A stretch of DNA of 9,675 bases, taken from the NCBI GenBank assembly GCA_007116765.1, contig SKHV01000008.1:1-9675 (forward strand), in the 5' to 3' direction. The notes beneath the pieces were generated by a model that was not told where the DNA came from, did not search any database, and saw only the letters and a program-made list of their open reading frames with translations. This stretch comes from Prolixibacteraceae bacterium (GTDB lineage: Bacteria > Bacteroidota > Bacteroidia > Bacteroidales > Prolixibacteraceae). Within the stretch, counting starts at the first letter, position 1, and every line of letters begins with the position of its first letter. The position numbers and the translations under genes were made by a program. This document shows, piece by piece, positions 6,505-9,675 of the stretch.

Positions 6505-7707
6505 ATGAAAAAAAAATGGATTATAATTGTATTTGCTCTTTTCGCTTTTTCGTGCAATAATTCCGGTTCGGATAAAACACTTGAGTTGGTTGAGAATACC
6601 TTAGAAAAAGTCCAACAGCATACATTGCTAATGGCCGAATCGTTGTCGGATGCGCCCGGTCGTTTGCCCAAAACTATTGGTATTGATGGTGAGCTTGAAA
6701 CCAGTAACGACAGGTGGTGGACCAGTGGATTTTTCCCCGGACAATTGTGGTACATGTACGAGTATTCCGGTAACGAAACATTTAAAGACTGGGCAGAGTT
6801 ATATTCTGAACGAGTCTCAAATCAGCAGTTTACAACCGAAACCCACGACTTAGGCTTTATTATTTTCTGTAGTTATGGAAACGGATACCGAATTACAGGA
6901 AATGAAGAATTCCTACCCATAATAAAAAATGCGTCAGAGTCACTAATCACACGCTTTAACCCCGAAATTGGCGCCATACGCTCATGGGATAGAGCTTCGT
7001 GGAACGAGCCTTGGCAATATGCAGTAATTATCGATAACATGATGAATCTTGAACTTCTGGAATGGTCCTCGCGAATGTTTAACCGACCCGATTTTGCTGA
7101 AGTTGCCCGCACACATGCAAATACATCGATGCAATACCTCTATCGACCCGATGGAAGTTCTTATCATGTTGTATCATTCGATACTGTTAGCTCTAGTCCT
7201 GAATATTTTCACACCCATCAAGGATACAGTCATGAATCGGCCTGGGCCAGAGGGCAGGCTTGGGGGCTATATGGATTTGTAATGATGTACCGTGAAACAG
7301 GGATGCCGGAATTTCTGGAACATGCAGTAAAAATTGCAGACTTTATTGTGAATCACCCTCGCTTACCCGAAGATAAAATTCCTTATTGGGATTATGATGC
7401 ACCTGGCATTCCTAATACTTTACGTGATGTATCGGCCGGCTCAATTACCTGCTCCGCATTGCTTGAGTTACATCGTTATGTTGATGAAATTAAAGCGGAA
7501 CAGTATCTTGATGTGGCTAGAAAGCAACTTCATTCTTTGTGCAGTGAACCTTATTTGGCTGAAGTGGGGACTAACCGAAATTTCATCTTAAAACACAGTG
7601 TGGGTCACATGCCAAACGGATCTGAAATTGATGTGCCGCTTTCATATGCCGACTATTACTTTGTAGAAGCGCTGATTAGATACAAAGTACAATTTGGCAT
7701 TCAATAA
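6505..7707 (+). CDS. GH88 unsaturated glucuronyl hydrolase, lipoprotein
   Basis: The product is predicted to remove the 4,5-unsaturated uronic acid from oligosaccharides made by polysaccharide lyases (for example from chondroitin, hyaluronan or heparin-like glycans). The ATG at 6505 gives a lipoprotein signal, MKKKWIIIVFALFAFSC, with Cys17 as the lipid anchor. An in-frame ATG at 6481 would add eight residues and is less likely. GH88 features are WWTSGFFPGQLWYMYE, HDLGF with Asp115, DNMMNLELLEW with Asp177, and ESAWARGQAWGLYGF. Asp115 and Asp177 are 62 residues apart, close to the 61 between catalytic Asp88 and Asp149 of Bacillus GL1 UGL. About 400 residues including the signal fits the family. 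No acidic surface-export signal follows the Cys, so it probably faces the periplasm. The exact glycan cannot be told. No lyase or SusC/D genes are in the window; a LacI regulator lies about 1.6 kb downstream. Confidence 0.92.
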   Translation: MKKKWIIIVFALFAFSCNNSGSDKTLELVENTLEKVQQHTLLMAESLSDAPGRLPKTIGIDGELETSNDRWWTSGFFPGQLWYMYEYSGNETFKDWAELYSERVSNQQFTTETHDLGFIIFCSYGNGYRITGNEEFLPIIKNASESLITRFNPEIGAIRSWDRASWNEPWQYAVIIDNMMNLELLEWSSRMFNRPDFAEVARTHANTSMQYLYRPDGSSYHVVSFDTVSSSPEYFHTHQGYSHESAWARGQAWGLYGFVMMYRETGMPEFLEHAVKIADFIVNHPRLPEDKIPYWDYDAPGIPNTLRDVSAGSITCSALLELHRYVDEIKAEQYLDVARKQLHSLCSEPYLAEVGTNRNFILKHSVGHMPNGSEIDVPLSYADYYFVEALIRYKVQFGIQ

Positions 7708-7716
7708 ATATTGAAT
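7699..7716 (+). repeat. 18-bp palindrome spanning the GH88 stop codon
   Basis: ATTCAATAAATATTGAAT is a perfect inverted repeat that contains the TAA stop (7705-7707). It could be a weak hairpin at the end of the transcript. It is entirely AT-rich apart from two G/C positions and has no T-tract, so a terminator role is doubtful. Confidence 0.35.
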
Positions 7717-7799
7717 ATGTAAGCATGATGCGGGTATAGTCAGAGATAGCATATGAGCTTAATCCTCAAACAATAAGTATACTTGAATTTAATTTCTTT

Positions 7800-7838
7800 T
7801 GTTAAAAGCAAATTACTAATTTGTTAATATGCTGTTAA
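7800..7838 (+). promoter_or_regulatory. Operator-like cluster: 15-bp palindrome and phased TGTTAA repeats
   Basis: CAAATTACTAATTTG at 7809-7823 is a perfect 6-3-6 palindrome. TGTTAA occurs at 7800-7805, 7822-7827 and 7833-7838, offsets of 22 and 11 bp, so on about the same face of the helix. The cluster ends about 37 bp before the candidate -7 element at 7875, a position suited to an activator or other regulator. The bound protein is unknown. Confidence 0.4.
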
Positions 7839-7874
7839 CGATGTTTTTTTTACTGTTATTTTTATTTCTATACT

Positions 7875-7882
7875 TACTTTTG
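7875..7882 (+). promoter_or_regulatory. Candidate -7 element for the outer-membrane protein gene
   Basis: TACTTTTG matches TAnnTTTG exactly. It would start transcription near 7889 and leave a leader of about 58 nt before the ATG at 7947. No clear TTG -33 element lies 19-20 bp upstream (the sequence there is ACTGTTA), which may mean the promoter depends on an activator. Confidence 0.45.
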
Positions 7883-7946
7883 TGGCAATGTCTCGAAATA
7901 ATAAAGGTGTGAATTACATTTATCATGCATCAAATAGTGAAAATAT

Positions 7947-9257
7947 ATGAAATCAAATTCTCGTGAAACAATTTTATTTGTGTTTGCAATAAAAGTTTTT
8001 TTGTTGTTTAGTTTACTAATGCTTCATCTAAATACAGCTGCGATTGATCGCTCATGGGCCGATGCTGATTCTATTTCAATTTCAGAATCCTTGCCTGATG
8101 TATATATCGATTGTTCACGTTGTGACTTTAATTATATTCGAAAAGAAATTACTCATGTAAACTATGTACGCGATCCGAATCAAGCTGATATTCACGTTTT
8201 TGTGACTGATCAACCTACCGGGGATGGAGGACGTAGGTATGAATTCTCTTTCATAGGCAGGAATAGTTTTACGGGTTCATCTTTTTTGCGGGAACATACC
8301 ACGAAAAGAGATGCAACAAGCGATGAAGTAAGAAGAGAGCTAACAGAGATTCTGCAACAAGGTTTTGCCTCATATATGCTTCAAACCAATAGCGGTAGTA
8401 ACTTTTATATCTCTTACGATCAACCATCGGGATTGATGAATAATGGGCAGGCAGCAAATGACCCATGGAATAATTGGATTTTTGAAGCGTATGTTGGGAA
8501 TATTCGCTTCAATAAGCAATCGAACCGAAGTAATTTTTATTCAAGGTGGGGGTTAGTTGCCGATAGGGTTACCGATGATTGGAAATTTCGACTGAGGCCA
8601 TACTTTAATTACGATCAACGAAAAATTAGAACATCGCCCGATGAAGATCCAGTAGTAAGTACTGTGTTTCGTAGTGGTTTTAACTCTCATGCAATAATGA
8701 GTTTGGGGAACCATTGGTCGGCAGGTGTTTTTGGTGCTTATCAGACCAATAATAGTCGAAATATTAGGCATGAATTTGACATTATGCAGGGTGTTGAATA
8801 TAGTTTTCTACCTTACGAAGAGGCCATTCGGAAATCATACACTTTACGTTATCAGATTGGATATGCCTACGTAGATTATTTTAACGAAACCGTCTTTGAT
8901 AAAACAGAAGAGTCTTTGTTTGTGCATCGTTTGCGTGGAAATGTAAATATTCGTCAGCCATGGGGTAATATACGAACAGGTTTTTTGGGCTCTCATTATT
9001 TTCACGATACTTCACGACGGAGAGTTGAGGTCTATGGGCGAATATCGGTTCGTGTTGTAGAAGGCTTATCGTTAAGTTTTCAAACCGATTACTCAGTAGT
9101 ACAAGACCAGCTTTCGCTTCCTAAAGGTGAAGCTACTTTAGAAGAAGTGCTTATGCAGCAACGTGAGCTTGCTACTAATTATAATTTCTCCACCATGGTG
9201 GCCATTACATATTTATTTGGTTCAAAATATGCTAACATTGTGAATACTCGTTTTTAA
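7947..9257 (+). CDS. Putative outer-membrane beta-barrel protein with N-terminal CxxC domain
   Basis: This 436-residue protein begins with a long hydrophobic signal-like segment (about 9-32, with Lys16 inside it). A soluble N-terminal part follows (about 45-160), with LPDVYIDCSRCDF (Cys56, Cys59), then VNYVRDPNQADIHVFVT and GGRRYEFSFIG. I recall similar segments in uncharacterised secreted proteins of Bacteroidota and other phyla, but cannot name a family with confidence. From about 165 to the end the sequence alternates aromatic and polar residues, as in beta-strands of a barrel (for example WIFEAYVGNIRFN, TLRYQIGYAYVDYF, LSLSFQTDYSVV). It ends in Phe, as many outer-membrane proteins do. The predicted location is the outer membrane; function and substrate are unknown. 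It seems to have its own promoter and is not clearly co-transcribed with the GH88 gene 239 bp upstream. Confidence 0.75.
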   Translation: MKSNSRETILFVFAIKVFLLFSLLMLHLNTAAIDRSWADADSISISESLPDVYIDCSRCDFNYIRKEITHVNYVRDPNQADIHVFVTDQPTGDGGRRYEFSFIGRNSFTGSSFLREHTTKRDATSDEVRRELTEILQQGFASYMLQTNSGSNFYISYDQPSGLMNNGQAANDPWNNWIFEAYVGNIRFNKQSNRSNFYSRWGLVADRVTDDWKFRLRPYFNYDQRKIRTSPDEDPVVSTVFRSGFNSHAIMSLGNHWSAGVFGAYQTNNSRNIRHEFDIMQGVEYSFLPYEEAIRKSYTLRYQIGYAYVDYFNETVFDKTEESLFVHRLRGNVNIRQPWGNIRTGFLGSHYFHDTSRRRVEVYGRISVRVVEGLSLSFQTDYSVVQDQLSLPKGEATLEEVLMQQRELATNYNFSTMVAITYLFGSKYANIVNTRF

Positions 9258-9281
9258 AAATTGGAATAGACAATTTTCCAA
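9257..9281 (+). repeat. Overlapping inverted repeats after the barrel gene, possible weak terminator
   Basis: AAAATTG (9257-9263) pairs with CAATTTT (9271-9277), and TTGGAA (9261-9266) pairs with TTCCAA (9276-9281). The two stems are mutually exclusive and both short. They begin at the stop codon of the barrel gene and could form a weak transcript end. Confidence 0.25.
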
Positions 9282-9288
9282 AATATGG

Positions 9289-9309
9289 CTTATTTTTGTC
9301 AAAAATAAG
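9289..9309 (+). promoter_or_regulatory. Perfect 9-bp inverted repeat overlapping a -7-like element before the LacI gene
   Basis: CTTATTTTT (9289-9297) and AAAAATAAG (9301-9309) are perfect inverted arms around GTC. TATTTTTG at 9291-9298 lies inside and matches TAnnTTTG. The arms end 5 nt before the TTG start at 9315. It could be an autoregulatory operator on the regulator's promoter, a hairpin that sequesters the start, or part of a terminator for the barrel gene. It lacks the central CG usual in LacI-type operators. Confidence 0.4.
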
Positions 9310-9314
9310 AATCG

Positions 9315-9675
9315 TTGCAGAAAAAAACAATTAATATAAAAGAGTTAGCCTTAAAGTTAGATCTTTCGGTAACAACAGTTTCGCGTGTGCTGAACGGGAA
9401 AGCTAAACAGTACCGCATAAAAGAAGAAACCGAGAAGAAGGTGTGCGAAGCAGCTAAACGCCTTCATTATTCACCTAATCAATTTGCCAGAGGTTTAAAA
9501 CTCGATAAAAGCGAAACAATTGGTGTAATAGCACCCGATATTTCAAACCCATTTTTTGCCGATATTATCAAAAACATTGAAAAAGAATGCAGGCAAAAGG
9601 GATATTCAGTTTTGATTGGCGATAGCGATGAAAACCCCCTTTTTGAAGAGCAAATGGTGGAGCGCTTCGAAAGCC
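9315..9675 (+). CDS. LacI-family transcriptional regulator, 3' partial, TTG start
   Basis: Starting at TTG 9315 the frame reads MQKKTINIKELALKLDLSVT, then TVSRVLNGKAKQYRIKEET and LHYSPNQFARGLKLDKSETI. This is the typical LacI helix-turn-helix and hinge, followed by the start of the sugar-binding domain (GVIAPDISNPFFADIIKNIE). About 120 residues are seen before the right edge cuts the gene; full-length members have about 340. The TTG is chosen because a TAA lies in frame at 9306-9308 and no ATG or GTG occurs before the helix-turn-helix. The product is probably a DNA-binding repressor or activator that responds to a sugar or sugar phosphate and controls carbohydrate-use genes. The target is unknown; the nearby GH88 gene is a possible but unproven one. 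Confidence 0.93.
   Translation, partial: MQKKTINIKELALKLDLSVTTVSRVLNGKAKQYRIKEETEKKVCEAAKRLHYSPNQFARGLKLDKSETIGVIAPDISNPFFADIIKNIEKECRQKGYSVLIGDSDENPLFEEQMVERFES

Noticed and set aside
1..9675. Mobile elements, tRNA or rRNA genes, riboswitches
   Set aside because: No transposase, integrase, terminal repeats, tRNA cloverleaf or known riboswitch core was recognised on either strand by eye.

Overview
The window looks like a chromosomal segment of a Bacteroidota bacterium, probably a Bacteroidales/Marinilabiliales-type polysaccharide degrader. This is an inference. It rests on the AT-rich sequence, the lack of strong Shine-Dalgarno sites, several close matches to the Bacteroidota -7 promoter element TAnnTTTG, a lipoprotein-type GH88 enzyme, and the family make-up. 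All recognised genes lie on the + strand.

Positions 1-4737 hold a two-gene signalling unit. The first gene enters from the left edge and has no start codon in the window. It encodes a very large multidomain protein: at least three tandem 128-residue GAF-like sensor repeats (exact 384-nt period), a degenerate receiver-like domain, a second receiver with a plausible phosphorylation pocket, and a C-terminal PEP/pyruvate-binding ATP-grasp domain of the pyruvate phosphate dikinase type. The swivelling phosphohistidine domain and the PEP-binding barrel of the classical enzymes are absent. Its last 8 nt overlap the start of a NarL/LuxR-type response regulator whose receiver pocket is partly degraded. 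No histidine kinase is visible. This pair is the strongest candidate here for an undescribed signalling system.

Positions 4738-6330 hold an independent unit: an intergenic region with a promoter-like element and a hairpin, a complete hexameric-type glutamate dehydrogenase gene (gdhA), and a 13-bp stem-loop that probably terminates it.

Positions 6331-9257 hold a carbohydrate/cell-envelope stretch. A lipoprotein GH88 unsaturated glucuronyl hydrolase is preceded by a 17-codon signal-peptide-like reading frame. It is followed by a 239-bp regulatory-looking gap with a palindrome, phased TGTTAA repeats and a good -7 element. An outer-membrane beta-barrel protein of unknown function with an N-terminal CxxC domain comes next.

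Positions 9258-9675 hold a short gap with inverted repeats and the 5' part of a LacI-family regulator. It uses a TTG start and runs off the right edge. The regulator may control sugar-utilisation genes beyond the window, and the GH88 enzyme would fit such a pathway, but no direct link can be seen.
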